Notes under the pieces: generated by a model
Seen by the model: only the letters and a program-made list of their open reading frames with translations
Database searches by the model: none
What the model was told of the DNA's origin: nothing
NCBI GenBank assembly: GCA_949775045.1
Contig: OX459101.1
Span: 3,628,501-3,692,500, forward strand
Reading direction: 5' to 3'
From: Metridium senile
Lineage: Eukaryota; Cnidaria; Anthozoa; Actiniaria; Metridiidae
DNA: 64,000 bases
Translations under genes and position numbers: made by a program
Part shown: piece after piece, positions 9,601 through 18,949 of the stretch
How the letters are laid out: each line of letters begins with the position of its first letter
Numbering within the stretch: the first letter of the stretch is position 1

Positions 9601-10880
9601 CTTTCTTTATGGAGCTGGTTAAGTGTTTTGTAGAATATGCATGCACTAAAACAAAGTAAAATATAACTGTCTTGGAATACAATATTCGGTATATTCACCA
9701 GCATCTACCAGGTTATAATTTTGCGCGTGCACGTTCGGCTAGTATAAGCCAATCACAAGCATATTTATATTTATATACATTTTCTTGTTATTTTTGTATT
9801 ATGTTGGGAAGCACTTTTTATAGCCTCGCTCTGTTGAAAATACCCGCCATTTTTATGGCGAAGTATGTCAAATAAAATAGAAGCATTTCTGTCACTTCGC
9901 CAACAGTTCGATCCAAAATGGCTTCGTTCGAGATAGTTGTTACCCTCTATAAATACGTCGTTAACTTAACTTTAAATTCAAAAATTATATGTAACTTGGA
10001 CAACAAAAGCTATCTGCTGCTCTATCAGCAATAAAAAGGAATAAAAACTAAACACAAATGCCTGAAGTTAACCGAAATCGTTGCTATCTTGAGGCGCCAT
10101 TTTGAAACTGTTTGTTTTGACTAACAATCCTTTGCGCGCTCTCGAAGCAAGATCACCTGGGGCAGGTTGTACGAAGCCTGAATAGCGCTATCCACCGGAT
10201 AAATTTCCTTATACAAAGGATAAAACCTATACAAATTCTATATATAACTTTATCCAGGCTTCGTACAACTGGCCCCTGGTATATATAATATAAAGCTAAA
10301 TCGAAATTCTTACTTGATATATTGCACATATACTGTGAAATTTCCTGAACACGACTAACCAGCGCGCTAAAACTCGTGACCAGGAACACATCCCTGGGGA
10401 AGAGCACCATCTCTCTCAGCTCACGTTCGTCGACATTGTACCCAATTCCCACGGCTATCACTCTGACGTCAATGTCGCGAAGAGGCTGGGAAGCATTCAG
10501 TAGAGGCAGTGCATTCGAAGATTGTTTCCCGTCCGTCAAAACGAGCGCAATTTTAATAGCTTGAGCTCGAGCTTGCGGGAACACATCTTTAGCTGCTAAA
10601 ATCAACGCTTTGTCAATTCTTGTTGTACTTTGGAAGTATCTAATTCTATCGACTGAGGACTGAAAGTCCGAGAGAGTTCTAGAGTCGGTGAAGTTGATGG
10701 CGATTTCGGAGTTGGTGCTGAACACAATGACAGCGGCTCGGCTCGCGTTGGGAATATCCAGCAGGCTGGCTGTTTGTTTGACAAATTGTTTTTCTTTGAC
10801 GTAATTGGGTTCACCCATGCTACCAGAGCTGTCCATTAGAAACGCCACGTCCAGAGAGCATGATGGGTTGGCATGTACAT
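430..10880 (-). CDS. Adhesion G-protein-coupled receptor with N-terminal vWA domain (partial, 13 exons)
   Basis: The product would be a surface receptor that self-cleaves at its GPS site and signals through a 7TM domain. Exons, 5' to 3' on the minus strand: 10880-10314, 9531-9449, 8969-8910, 8206-8128, 7605-7489, 7411-7336, 6979-6842, 6500-6374, 5636-5533, 2242-2140, 1958-1808, 749-665, 496-430. All have AG/GT borders. Their lengths sum to 1757 nt, a split 2-nt codon plus 585 codons, so every junction keeps frame. Domain order: vWA with MIDAS motif DSSGS and a later TDG; Ser/Thr-rich linker; GAIN domain ending in CVFW; GPS with CTCNHLTHFAVLM, where cleavage in this family falls between L and T; TM1 to TM5, including WMLVEG in TM3 and the CWL motif of extracellular loop 2. 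The signal-peptide exon was not found, and TM6, TM7 and the tail lie left of position 1. The family assignment is secure. The vWA exon's membership rests on matching splice phase, orientation and proximity. The ligand is unknown. Confidence 0.88.
665..749 (-). CDS. Adhesion GPCR exon: TM4
   Basis: Twenty-seven codons with split ends (FPLVVVSATIGASANSKGG and on). The GFPLVVV run spanning the junction is the usual TM4 signature. Donor TT|GTAAGT. Confidence 0.9.
900..1720. repeat. Degenerate (ATC)n microsatellite block
   Basis: About 800 bp of imperfect ATC/ATT trinucleotide repeats with two or three longer duplicated segments. It lies inside the adhesion-GPCR intron between the TM3 and TM4 exons. 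Confidence 0.9.
1808..1958 (-). CDS. Adhesion GPCR exon: TM3 and start of TM4
   Basis: Fifty codons plus one base. It holds the conserved TM3 pattern C-x(6)-LIQYFYLVAFCWMLVEGIQL and ends in YIFAWG at the start of TM4. The first C pairs with the CWL cysteine two exons on. Confidence 0.95.
2010..2115. repeat. (TTGG)n and (GGGT)n tetranucleotide repeat
   Basis: Runs of TTGG then GGGT in the short intron between the TM2 and TM3 exons, ending about 25 bp from the TM2 exon. Confidence 0.9.
2140..2242 (-). CDS. Adhesion GPCR exon: TM2
   Basis: Thirty-four codons after one split base: NVRAQLSQIHVNLVISIAIG followed by QIIFIAGINATENK. The I-H-x-N-L pattern is typical of family B TM2. Donor AAG|GTGTGT is weak but phase-consistent. 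Confidence 0.9.
2287..2341. repeat. (AAC)n microsatellite
   Basis: About 18 AAC units about 45 bp upstream of the TM2 acceptor. Confidence 0.95.
2994..3280. mobile_element. GAGGGTCCTGAA-terminus element, copy 1
   Basis: The ends are gagggtcctgaa and its inverse ttcaggaccctc. Inside are a run of about 21 G and a TTCCCA hexamer array (about 3117-3172). A second copy lies at 42336-42716. Confidence 0.8.
3529..4969. mobile_element. TTAA-bounded long palindrome (piggyBac-like target)
   Basis: Two near-identical inverted arms of about 680 bp (3529-4210 and 4285-4969) flank a spacer of about 75 bp. The termini GGAGGCTCGGGTCAG are each bordered by TTAA (3525-3528 and 4970-4973), where the palindrome stops. 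TTAA duplication is typical of piggyBac-type elements. No transposase is present. It lies in the intron between the TM1 and TM2 exons. Confidence 0.82.
5325..5508. mobile_element. CACCGCTGTACTATTTGAC-terminus MITE, copy 1
   Basis: Inverted termini related to caccgctgtactatttgac, with a further inverted block reading aaaaggcgcat. Other copies are at 21147-21323 and 42957-43139. Confidence 0.8.
5533..5636 (-). CDS. Adhesion GPCR exon: TM1
   Basis: Thirty-four codons plus 2 nt. It starts at the tethered-agonist-distal stalk (ISPSDQTALS) and runs into the hydrophobic helix ITYIGIGVSLAGCLLTLILH. The intron after it is 3.3 kb and hosts a TTAA-bounded palindrome and a GAGGGTCC-type element. Confidence 0.92.
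5740..6365. repeat. Degenerate (GAT)n repeat
   Basis: About 600 bp of ATGATAATG-type trinucleotide repeats with longer duplicated blocks, in the intron between the GPS and TM1 exons and ending against the GPS exon donor. Confidence 0.9.
6374..6500 (-). CDS. Adhesion GPCR exon: GPS autoproteolysis motif
   Basis: Forty-two codons containing GWSTAGCSL, then TECTCNHLTHFAVLM. The conserved W, the cysteines and the H-L-T cleavage triad are all intact, so autoproteolysis is predicted. Donor GAG|GTAATT. Confidence 0.95.
6550..6815. repeat. (ATC)n/(ATT)n microsatellite
   Basis: Compound trinucleotide array in the intron between the last GAIN exon and the GPS exon. The array alone explains all open frames here. 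Confidence 0.9.
6842..6979 (-). CDS. Adhesion GPCR exon: GAIN subdomain B
   Basis: Forty-five codons with split ends. The sequence runs from IMSITIKPRTNYLRKNVTLR to EPLCVFWKYAQ. The C-x-F-W element is the strand preceding the GPS in this family, and its cysteine pairs with a GPS cysteine. Confidence 0.9.
7336..7411 (-). CDS. Adhesion GPCR exon: GAIN domain
   Basis: Twenty-four codons plus split codons (VIVVGILYKKLHVYLKEMSF). The ILYKKLHVYL pattern matches the hydrophobic strand and helix segment usual in GAIN domains. Donor CA|GTAAGA. Confidence 0.8.
7441..7473. repeat. (GACT)n microsatellite
   Basis: Short tetranucleotide run in the 77-bp intron between two GAIN exons. Confidence 0.9.
7489..7605 (-). 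CDS. Adhesion GPCR exon: GAIN domain
   Basis: Thirty-eight codons plus split codons (AFHAQKVKANTSEDYIF and on, ending VLPREIFRDK). The AG at 7606-7607 was preferred over the AG at 7592-7593 because only the former joins in frame with the upstream exon. Confidence 0.8.
7990..8127 (-). repeat. 33-bp tandem repeat (about 4 units) abutting a splice donor
   Basis: Four near-identical 33-bp units start immediately after the GAIN exon. Thirty-three bp is 11 codons, so read-through stays in frame and would give a repeated MGIQYNNLHPC peptide. Confidence 0.9.
8128..8206 (-). CDS. Adhesion GPCR exon: GAIN subdomain A
   Basis: Twenty-six codons (EFGFRFAEYFLQTSSSNN and on), phase 0 in and phase 1 out. 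The 5' splice site G|GTATGGG lies directly against a 33-bp tandem repeat whose units each carry the same GTATGGG. An alternative acceptor 2 nt upstream would break frame. Confidence 0.75.
8662..8879. mobile_element. GCGCCATCTTGAAAGG palindromic MITE, copy 1
   Basis: A 218-bp near-palindrome beginning atagtccccttcacag and ending in its inverse, with arms carrying gcgccatcttgaaaggtagc. Related copies are at 12850-13067, 23098-23285 (left end missing) and 56723-56848 (right half missing). Confidence 0.85.
8910..8969 (-). CDS. Adhesion GPCR exon: start of GAIN domain
   Basis: Twenty codons, phase 0 at both ends: AITFIKSINSLDHQDVLSLK. It looks like a helical segment of GAIN subdomain A. The acceptor follows a pyrimidine tract and the donor is AAG|GTATGC. 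Confidence 0.65.
9020..9210. repeat. Degenerate (GAT)n repeat
   Basis: Imperfect GATGAT and AATGAT runs in an intron of the adhesion-GPCR gene. Confidence 0.75.
9212..9403. mobile_element. Short inverted-repeat element
   Basis: The ends pair (cacaggaaaa ... ttttccctgtg), as does an inner block attcccaattt / aaattgggaat. Non-coding, in an adhesion-GPCR intron. Confidence 0.55.
9449..9531 (-). CDS. Adhesion GPCR exon: Ser/Thr-rich linker
   Basis: Twenty-seven codons of low-complexity Ser/Thr/Pro sequence (PTTVYPSSTLNKPTSS and so on), open only in the frame that joins both neighbours. It is probably an O-glycosylated stalk between vWA and GAIN. Support comes from splice sites and phase rather than conserved residues. 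Confidence 0.65.
10159..10277. mobile_element. GGGGCCAGTTGTACGAAG-type MITE, copy 1
   Basis: Inverted ends around ggttgtacgaagcctg, with internal ggataa/ttatcc pairs. It sits in the intron directly after the vWA exon. A second copy is at 49144-49278. Confidence 0.75.
10314..10880 (-). CDS. Adhesion GPCR exon: vWA domain
   Basis: This is one long exon of 188 codons plus split codons. It carries the hydrophobic first strand DVAFLMDSSGSMG with MIDAS residues D-x-S-x-S, and the second metal-site strand IALVLTDGKQSS. vWA domains bind extracellular ligands, often with a divalent cation. The acceptor ends in TTTTAG and the donor is A|GTAAGA. It ends in phase 1, which the next exon (9531) accepts. 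Confidence 0.9.
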
Positions 10881-10889
10881 CTAAAATAA

Positions 10890-11580
10890 ACGGATACATA
10901 CGTACACCTTAGCCAACACAGCGGTAAAACGACTACGCATGCGCGAAAAAAACAAGTAAAATGATCCAGCACACAAATCTGACATTCGTATGGACTCTAT
11001 AAAAAAAACAATGGAGGAGACGACTTTCATCGCTTTTTTCTCAAAATATAAAGACAAATACAACAAAATAGACTCATGGTAGTTTTAAAATATAACAAAG
11101 GTTATGTACACAAAACGTCAAGCTTATATATTCAGGGAATTTCTTATAAATCGACTTCAAACACTGTAGTCCGAAATTTACCACTGTGAAAATATAGGCA
11201 TGCGTAGTATCACATATATCATATATTCCTCACTGTCAATACATCCATTACAAAGGAAGCCCGAAAGAGAAAAAGTAGTTGCTTGCGAAGAATACACCTA
11301 TTTCTAAAAGTTTAGGTCGTCCATTCGTTCGTTCGTTAATTTATTCATTTAATTATTAATTAATTAATGTATATATTTAGAATAAAAACTAAATCTCATG
11401 TATATATTTATGTATAAATTTATGTATTTATTTGTTCTCTCGCTTATTTTTATCATTTTTTTTATATGTACCTACCTTTTAATAGCACAAGCACTGAGAC
11501 AAGCACACAATAAACTAGAAAGAAAGGGAAAATATAAGAAACTACTTAAATATATGTGGAAACTAGCGGGTAAACGATAG
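10890..11580. other. No gene seen
   Basis: AT-rich sequence upstream of the vWA exon. The adhesion-GPCR signal-peptide exon should lie on this side, but none with a convincing ATG, hydrophobic core and in-phase donor was found. A minus-strand frame with a hydrophobic stretch near 11030 has no usable donor. Confidence 0.5.
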
Positions 11581-11581
11581 G

Positions 11582-11708
11582 TAATAGAATGAAATTTGTA
11601 AGACCGAAAAAAATGTTGACTTAACTTTACTGACGAAGGGCTAAAGCTCGTAACGTCAGTAAAGTTAAGTCAATATTTTTTAGGATGTTACAAATTTCAT
11701 TATATTAT
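11582..11708. mobile_element. Hairpin element with ACGTCAG core
   Basis: Nested inverted repeats: outer gaatgaaatttgtaa / ttacaaatttcat and inner gacttaactttactgac / gtcagtaaagttaagtc. The core resembles the dispersed array unit found at 19, 44 and 54 kb. Confidence 0.7.
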
Positions 11709-11804
11709 CTATTATTATTACTTAAATGTATGATATAATATCGTGGTCTGGCAATCTCCGCGTGCTTTATCTCTTACACACATCAAGTGCGTGCGTGCGT
11801 TTTT

Positions 11805-12793
11805 TGTCTTTCTGTGTAAAACCATTAATCTAACTGATTGTATATTGCTAATATTTATCATCTTGTTTTAATGTATCGACTGTCTTTCTGTGTAAAACCA
11901 TTAATCTAGCTGATTGTATATTGCTAATATTTATCATCTTGTTTTAATGTATCGACTGTCTTTCTGTGTAAAACCATTAATCTAGCTGATTGTATATTGC
12001 TAATATTTATCATCTTGTTTTAATGTATCGACTGTCTTTCTGTGTAAAACCATTAATCTAGCTGATTGTATATTGCTAATATTTATCATCTTGTTTTAAT
12101 GTATCGACTGTCTTTCTGTGTAAAACCATTAATCTAACTGATTGTATATTGCTAATATTTATCATCTTGTTTTAATGTATCGACTGTCTTTCTGTGTAAA
12201 ACCATTAATCTAGCTGATTGTATATTGCTAATATTTATCATCTTGTTTTAATGTATCGACTGTCTTTCTGTGTAAAACCATTAATCTAGCTGATTGTATA
12301 TTGCTAATATTTATCATCTTGTTTTAATGTATCGACTGTCTTTCTGTGTAAAACCATTAATCTAGCTGATTGTATATTGCAAATATTTATCATCTTGTTT
12401 TAATGTATCGACTGTCTTTCTGTGTAAAACCATTAATCTAACTGATTGTATATTGCTAATATTTATCATCCTGTTTTAATGTATCGACTGTCTTTCTGTG
12501 TAAAACCATTAATCTAGCTGATTGTATATTGCTAATATTTATCATCCTGTTCTAATCTATCGACTGTCTTTCTGTGTAAAACCATTAATCTAACTGATTG
12601 TATATTGCTAATATTTATCATCTTGTTTTAATGTATCGACTGTCTTTCTGTATAAAACCATTAATCTAACTGATTGTATATTGCTAATATTTATCATCCT
12701 GTTCTAATCTATCGACTGTCTTTCTGTGTAAAACCATTAATCTAACTGATTGTATATTGCTAATATTTATCATCCTGTTCTAATATATCGACT
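11805..12793. repeat. 76-bp satellite, 13 units
   Basis: Thirteen head-to-tail units of 76 bp beginning TGTCTTTCTGTG. They differ at a few positions, for example taac/tagc and ttgttttaatg/ctgttctaatc. The right-hand units share variants, which suggests local homogenisation. Confidence 0.95.
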
Positions 12794-12849
12794 GTGATTC
12801 CAATTAATATGTCATTTCAAATATTTTACCAAAAAAAGACCTTTCCCCA

Positions 12850-13067
12850 ATAGTCCCCTTCATAGTTCCCTGCGCCATCTTGAAAGGTAACCGGGCTTTT
12901 GCAGCGAAATGAGACGAATGTTGAGCTTGCAATGATAGAGACCTTTTAACACCTTGTCAGACAATTATTCACGCGTCTCTATCATTGCAAGCCAACGTTC
13001 GTATCGATTCGATGCAAAGGCCCGGCTACCTTTCAAGATGGCGCAGGGAACTATGAAGGGGACTATT
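12850..13067. mobile_element. GCGCCATCTTGAAAGG palindromic MITE, copy 2
   Basis: Near-complete copy of the family at 8662-8879, with the same ends and arms, placed about 55 bp after the 76-bp satellite. Confidence 0.85.
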
Positions 13068-13149
13068 TACTACACTGCTCATGAAACAATAGCTTGAAAT
13101 AGAGTGGATATATCATATTGAATGTATATATCAATCCACTATAGCATGC

Positions 13150-13355
13150 TCTTCATTGCGCAGTCTTAGCCTCAATAGCATGTGATATATTCTTTTGTAT
13201 TTACTTCAGCCCGTGGCAAGGCAAGTTCTTCATTGCGCAGCCTTAGCCTCGATATCATGTGATATATTCTTTTCTATTTACGGTACAGCCTGTGGCAAGG
13301 CAAGCTCTTCATTGCGCAGCCTTAGCCACGATAGCATGTGATATATTCTAGTTTA
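13150..13355. repeat. About 80-bp tandem repeat, 3 units
   Basis: Three units containing cttcattgcgcag followed by ccttagcc and catgtgatatattct. Confidence 0.8.
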
Positions 13356-13359
13356 TTAT

Positions 13360-13990
13360 ATACTTAAGGCGAGGGATGCATGTTCCAAGAATACCGCTGG
13401 TTTTTTGTCTGTATTCTTTAACTAATTATTTGCCCGCAAGTGAGACAGAACAATAAAAGTATTACTCAGTGAGTGAGTAATATAACTGTGGATGCATCGA
13501 TTTACTTTGTTATTTGAGTAACCACAACCTCAGACGTTTCGGCATTTTTTGTTGTTTCATTTCAATTCTTGAATGGAAAAATATATCCATATATCCACTT
13601 TAAAAACTTTATTTATTTTCATTTATTAGAATTAATTAATCTAGTTATTGTTAAATGTTAATCTAAATCTCTACTGTTGATACATTACCAATACATCATG
13701 GAAAAGTTGTTGCATCGATCAAAGCAATATAATTGTTTTAGGGGTTTTCAGTGCTTTCCTTAATATGGTATTTCAGTTTTTTTCTTTGTCAGTGCTGCAA
13801 ATTCTATCTGTTATTGTGCTCACCTTCAAGCAAAACCATGTTTTTCAATTATTCAGCCTTACTCTTGATCATTTTACCGCATCCTAAAAAAACACAATAA
13901 TTAAAAATAGGTAAGTACAAAAACATATTCGTTTGCCCCGATGTTTTCCCGATACAATTAAAAGCCTCTTTGGAAATATGTTTCCAATTA
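13360..13990. other. No gene seen
   Basis: AT-rich sequence with no supported coding or structural feature. Confidence 0.5.
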
Positions 13991-14014
13991 AAACATTTTT
14001 TGGAGATATAAACC

Positions 14015-14300
14015 TTATTTGCTTGCCACAATGTTTTCTCAATACAATTCTCTTGCGAACAGACTTTAATTAAATTACTTGCATCAGTGTTTTCCCATTA
14101 AAACATTTCTGGGGCTAGACATACGCCTTATTTGCTTGCCACAATGTTTTCTCAATACAATTCTCTTGGGAACAGACTTTAATTAATTCACTTGCATCAG
14201 TATTTTCCCATTAAAACATTTCTGGGAGACATAGACCTTATTTGCTTGCCACAATGTTTTTCCAACACAATTCTCTTGGGAGATAAATGGTCGATGTTGA
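14015..14300. repeat. About 110-bp tandem repeat, about 3 units
   Basis: The phrase cttatttgcttgccacaatg recurs near 14018, 14126 and 14237, with similar sequence between. Confidence 0.8.
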
Positions 14301-14394
14301 CTTGCCTCAATTGTTCCCAATACAATCCATTTGGGATATGTGTTACTTTTCACTGAGAAAATTGGTAACTTGTGCACCGTATTATATAGCCTGA

Positions 14395-14486
14395 TAAAAC
14401 AGACGTTCTTTCGCTCCTCTTCCCCCGCAAAACTAGTTAAGTTTAGTTTCGCAGGCAGAAGAGGAGCGAAAAAACGTCTGTTTTCT
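14395..14486. mobile_element. Short hairpin element
   Basis: Ends aaaacagacgttctttcgctcc and its inverse pair almost fully around a loop of about 40 bp. Confidence 0.6.
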
Positions 14487-14502
14487 CAAGCTACGTATTA
14501 CA

Positions 14503-14762
14503 TACACCTATTTCAATTAACGTTGTCCATCTGGAATGGTTGATCTGAGACCGATAGGAATTGTGGGAGCTCATTAAACTGCAAATGCACTATTATAATC
14601 ACACTTGAATATTAATGTTTACTTCTGAAATACTGTTATCTGTAATTCAGCACCATTCAAGTGTGATTAAAACAATGTATTTGGAAGTTAATGAGCTCCC
14701 ACAATTCCTATCGGTCTCAGATCCACCATTCCAGATGGACAACGTTAATTGAAATAGGTGTA
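14503..14762. mobile_element. Inverted-repeat element
   Basis: Arms of about 85 bp: tacacctatttcaattaacg and gaccgataggaattgtggga are mirrored at the right end. Non-coding spacer. Confidence 0.8.
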
Positions 14763-15281
14763 TAAAAGAGAGTGTTACTGTTTTTTCGTTAACCATTGGT
14801 AGTTCAAATAATAACTTATAACACGTAAAAAAAGTATTACTAACTAATCTTTCGGATTTTGTCTCAGCAAAAAAATATACACCTAGATGCAAGAACGTTG
14901 TCCTGGCTTTTGTAATTTAGTGGGAAAGGAATTAATTTAAAAAAGAAGAAAATCACTCAAGCTGAACTCTTTCTTTTATTATTCCTCTGTTATTAGTCAG
15001 ATTACTAATGTGTTTTTTAACGTGACAACATTCTTGCAATTATAGATGTATCTCGTTTAGTGGCTTATAAGATTGACATGTTGATTAATATTTACTCTCC
15101 TGACCATATTAAATCAATTATGTCCCTTCTTATGACCAGCTCGTGTCAACATGCTAAACTGTAAAAAGAACATTCACTTTTTGCGTTTTGACACAATCAT
15201 CCTTAGTAATAAGAAATTACATAAATGAAATTCAGTTTTTCGTGTGCTCGGGCAATTTCGCCCTTAATTTATCGGAGTTAA

Positions 15282-18200
15282 GAGAGCATGTCAGTAATTA
15301 TCGAACAAATTCGATCTTTCGCGGCCATGGATAAAAAATGGATTTTGCTCAAATTTTGCCCAAATGTACTTCATTATATTACGAAATGAACTGCATTGTT
15401 TTTTAAGAAAAATAGATTTTTATTTTTGAGAAAATGCGTTTTTAAAATGTCCTCCCGAATTCGCCATTTTAGCATCCAAATTTTGAGTTGAATTTAACGA
15501 CCGAGTTCAGTACGAAAATCGATTCTAGTGAACTTAAAACTGCTAAAACCCTGCTCCATGCTATCTAAACATCCGGTTACGTGACTTAGAAGAAATTTGA
15601 GTTACTTTTTGTGACAGAAATAATCTTACTTTTAGGACACGTGATTCTACTTGATTGACGATATCCTCTAAACAAAATCGATTTTCACCATGCGATAAAG
15701 TTCCAAATCTAACAAGCTTCAGTTGGTTAGTTCTTTAAACAATAAGCTTTCATATGATGTAAAATGTTCGCTTGGCAAATAAATATGTGTTGCGCTACAG
15801 CTCATTGAAATCTTCAATTTTTGACCTTTTGAGGTCATACGCGATAATTTCCCACACGTGCATAATCGAAGAATATTATCTCTTATTATTACTGATTTGC
15901 CTTCCAATTACAAGAAATACACTTAAATATCATTTCTTACCTTGTTAAGCTGATATCTGCTGTAGTAATCTCGGTATTCGTTATAATGGTATCCGTAAGA
16001 CTTCATAGTTAGTCATCAGTAATAACGGCTATTTACACACTGATTATTATCAAATATGTCAATTGTCCAGCGCTTACTAAACGGAGTTCAAATCCCTTTC
16101 ACATGCAGCCAAGCTATATTTTCTTTTTGAACTGAAGTCCTGCCACATTATTATATATCATTATGATTTCGAAGTTTGGTTTGTGGTACAGCTGAAATCG
16201 AATTGTGAGTACGTAAACAAATGGCCTGGAATGATGCTAATTATAAACTACGACTTACTAGGGGAGGGATGGTACGTTTCAAATAATGGTTTTTCTCTGA
16301 CATCCCAACAATTTGGTGTTTAAGACTTCTGATAAACTGTTAGATAAATCATCTCTAGTGATGTATACCAATGATTAATTGCTTTATGATCTTTGTCATA
16401 GTCATGATCTGCAAAATAATATGATTTGCCTAAGTTTCTAAAATTACACAGGGAACCCAATTCTCGGGGGATGTTAGCCGTGCTAATCTGAACAGGAATA
16501 CTAGGAGTACCCAAGGACCAACTTTTAACAAAATGGAATAAATGTTGTGTACAACACATAACAAGTGATCCCACGTTAATTATAGTTAATAATTAACACC
16601 CCTGGGAAAAAAGTATCCGCTGCTCAACATCCAGTCATGTATTTTACATCTGAATTCCCAGCCAGCATTTACGATAATTTGTTTCCCCACCCACGAGACT
16701 GTGTTGACAAGTTTCCCCTATAGGAAACAAAGATGGAAAAAATCCTTTATAAATCAAAACTTATTAAATATCTGGTTGCATATGCCTGGAATAAAAGCTA
16801 TCCAGTGCAACAAAAGTGTTATTCAGCGCAAAATAGAAACTGAACTAGCCAATCAAGTAACATGTTGTCATGTTTGTAAAATGACTATCACTTACCTTGA
16901 GATGATGTAGGTATGACATAGACACTTTTTGCAAATTAAAAAAATACATTATTTTTTCCACGTTTGTCACAATATGGGAAACAATAGCTCCGTACACTCG
17001 GTAGATGTCAGCCTCATTATGAAAATAAAGGCAAGTTCATTCAAATATCCGAGGGGGGGTGGGGGGGGGGGGTGGGTGGGGGGGGGGGGGGTTCTCCCTT
17101 AATCCAAGTGGTAGGGGTGATCGACGTACCTTTTAGGGTTAAAATATTTCCAGTGCGTACCTTTTAGGGTCCATTTAGAGATTTGGCTCAAAAATCAGTT
17201 GTAAAGGTCGTTTTTACTCTGCTGTATGTGTATCTGAGCGTACCTTTTAGGGGTCATTTTCAAAATCTCCGCCGATCACCCCTACCACTTGGACAAAGGG
17301 AGTACCCCCCCCCCCCCCCCCCCCCCCCCGGGCGGCAAGATTTGTGTAGGAATGCATATACTATTGGTCATATACTATATGCAGAGTTTATTGATTTGAT
17401 TTTCACTGCCAGTAAGACAGAGATAGATGACCAACTGACTTGAGGTTGTATGGCGCTTTCGATCTTTGGCACCACAAGAACTACCAACGAGAGACTTAAA
17501 CGAACAACACGCTTCCATTTCTTTACAGCAACTGCGTTAAACTAGTGCTAATAGATTAAACAGCTGTGTTTATCTTTCGTAATGACGATACAAAAATACA
17601 ATTCCTTGCTGCATAAGGGATTAATTAATTAAGATATCCAACTCGATAGAATACTTATGGTGTTATTCCTAGAGTAAAATCCAATAATGGATTTTATTAT
17701 GACTGCGCAGAGAAAACACAGAGAGAAAAAATACATATTCAAATTCCGGCGTTCTTTTACATAGTCGCGAATCCCAGGAAATTGGGCTCCCTGTGTAACT
17801 TTAGAAACTTAGGCATTATTTTGCAGATCATGATTATGACAAAGATCATAAAGCAACTAATCATTGGTATACATCACTAGAGTTGATTTATCTAACAGTT
17901 TATCAGAAGTCTTAAACACCAAATTGTTGGGATGTCAGAGAAAAACCATTATTTGAAACGTACCATCCCTCCCCTAGTAAGTCGTAGTTTATAATTAGCA
18001 TCATTCCAGGCCATTTGTTTACGTACTCACAATTCGATTTCAGCTGTACCACAAACCAAACTTCGAAATCATAATGATATATAATTATGTGGCAGGACTT
18101 CAGTTCAAAAAGAAAATATAGCTTGGCTGCATGTGAAAGGGATTTGAACTCCGTTTAGTAAGCGCTGGACAATTGACATATTTGATAATAATCAGTGTGT

Positions 18201-18945
18201 AAATAGCCGTTATTACTGATGACTAACTATGAAGTCTTACGGATACCATTATAACGAATACCGAGATTACTACAGCAGATATCAGCTTTAACAAGGTAAG
18301 AAATGATATTTAAGTGTATTTCTTGTAATTGGAAGGCAAATCAGTAATAATAAGAGATAATATTCTTCGATTATGCACGTGTGGGAAATTATCGCGTATG
18401 TCCTCAAAAGGTCAAAAATTGAAGATTTCAATGAGCTGTAGCGCAACACATATTTATTTGCCAAGCGAACTTTTTACATCATATGAAAGCTTATTGTTTA
18501 AAGAACTAACCAACTGAAGCTTGTTAGATTTGGAACTTTATCGCATGGTGAAAATCGATTTTGTTTAGAGGATATCGTCAATCAAGTAGAATCACGTGTC
18601 CTAAAAGTAAGATTATTTCTGTCACAAAAAGTAACTCAAATTTCTTCTAAGTCACGTAACCGGATGTTTAGATAGCATGGAGCAGGGTTTTAGCAGTTTT
18701 AAGTTCACTAGAATCGATTTTCGTACTGAACTCGGTCGTTAAATTCAACTCAAAATTTGGATGCTAAAATGGCGAATTCGGGAGGACATTTTAAAAACGC
18801 ATTTTCTCAAAAATAAAAATCTATTTTTCTTAAAAAACAATGCAGTTCATTTCGTAATATAATAAAGTACATTTGGGCAAAATTTGAGCAAAATCCATTT
18901 TTTATTCATGGCCGCGACTTGTTCGATTTTAATGGACATGCTCTC
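15282..18945. mobile_element. 3.66-kb TTAA-bounded long inverted repeat element
   Basis: Arms of about 1.18 kb (15282-16465 and 17775-18945) are almost identical inverted copies. Both ends, GAGAGCATGTC, abut TTAA (15278-15281 and 18946-18949). The outside flanks join as a normal unit of the 19-kb array repeat, so the insertion site is exact. The right arm lacks about 12 bp near its end. The spacer holds a poly-G-terminus element and no recognisable transposase. Mirrored small open frames at 15719-15907 (minus) and 18329-18517 (plus) are the same arm sequence and are probably not genes. Confidence 0.85.
17053..17332. mobile_element. Poly-G/poly-C-terminus element, copy 1
   Basis: It starts with an interrupted G run of about 45 nt and ends with about 25 C. 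Inside the ends, aagtggtaggggtgatc is mirrored as gatcacccctaccactt, and ttttagggt motifs recur. A related copy lies at 48558-48808. This copy is nested in the spacer of the TTAA element. Confidence 0.8.
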
Positions 18946-18949
18946 TTAA

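Noticed and set aside
10881..11066. Signal-peptide exon for the adhesion GPCR (MKVVSSIVFFIESI frame)
   Set aside because: Weak hydrophobic core, and no donor far enough upstream of the vWA acceptor that would supply the required phase.
11805..12793. CRISPR-like array
   Set aside because: Head-to-tail 76-bp satellite with no variable spacers.
15719..18517. Mirrored 62-residue frames (MEGKSVIIRDN) on opposite strands
   Set aside because: Both are the same arm of the inverted-repeat element. Too short and without family resemblance.
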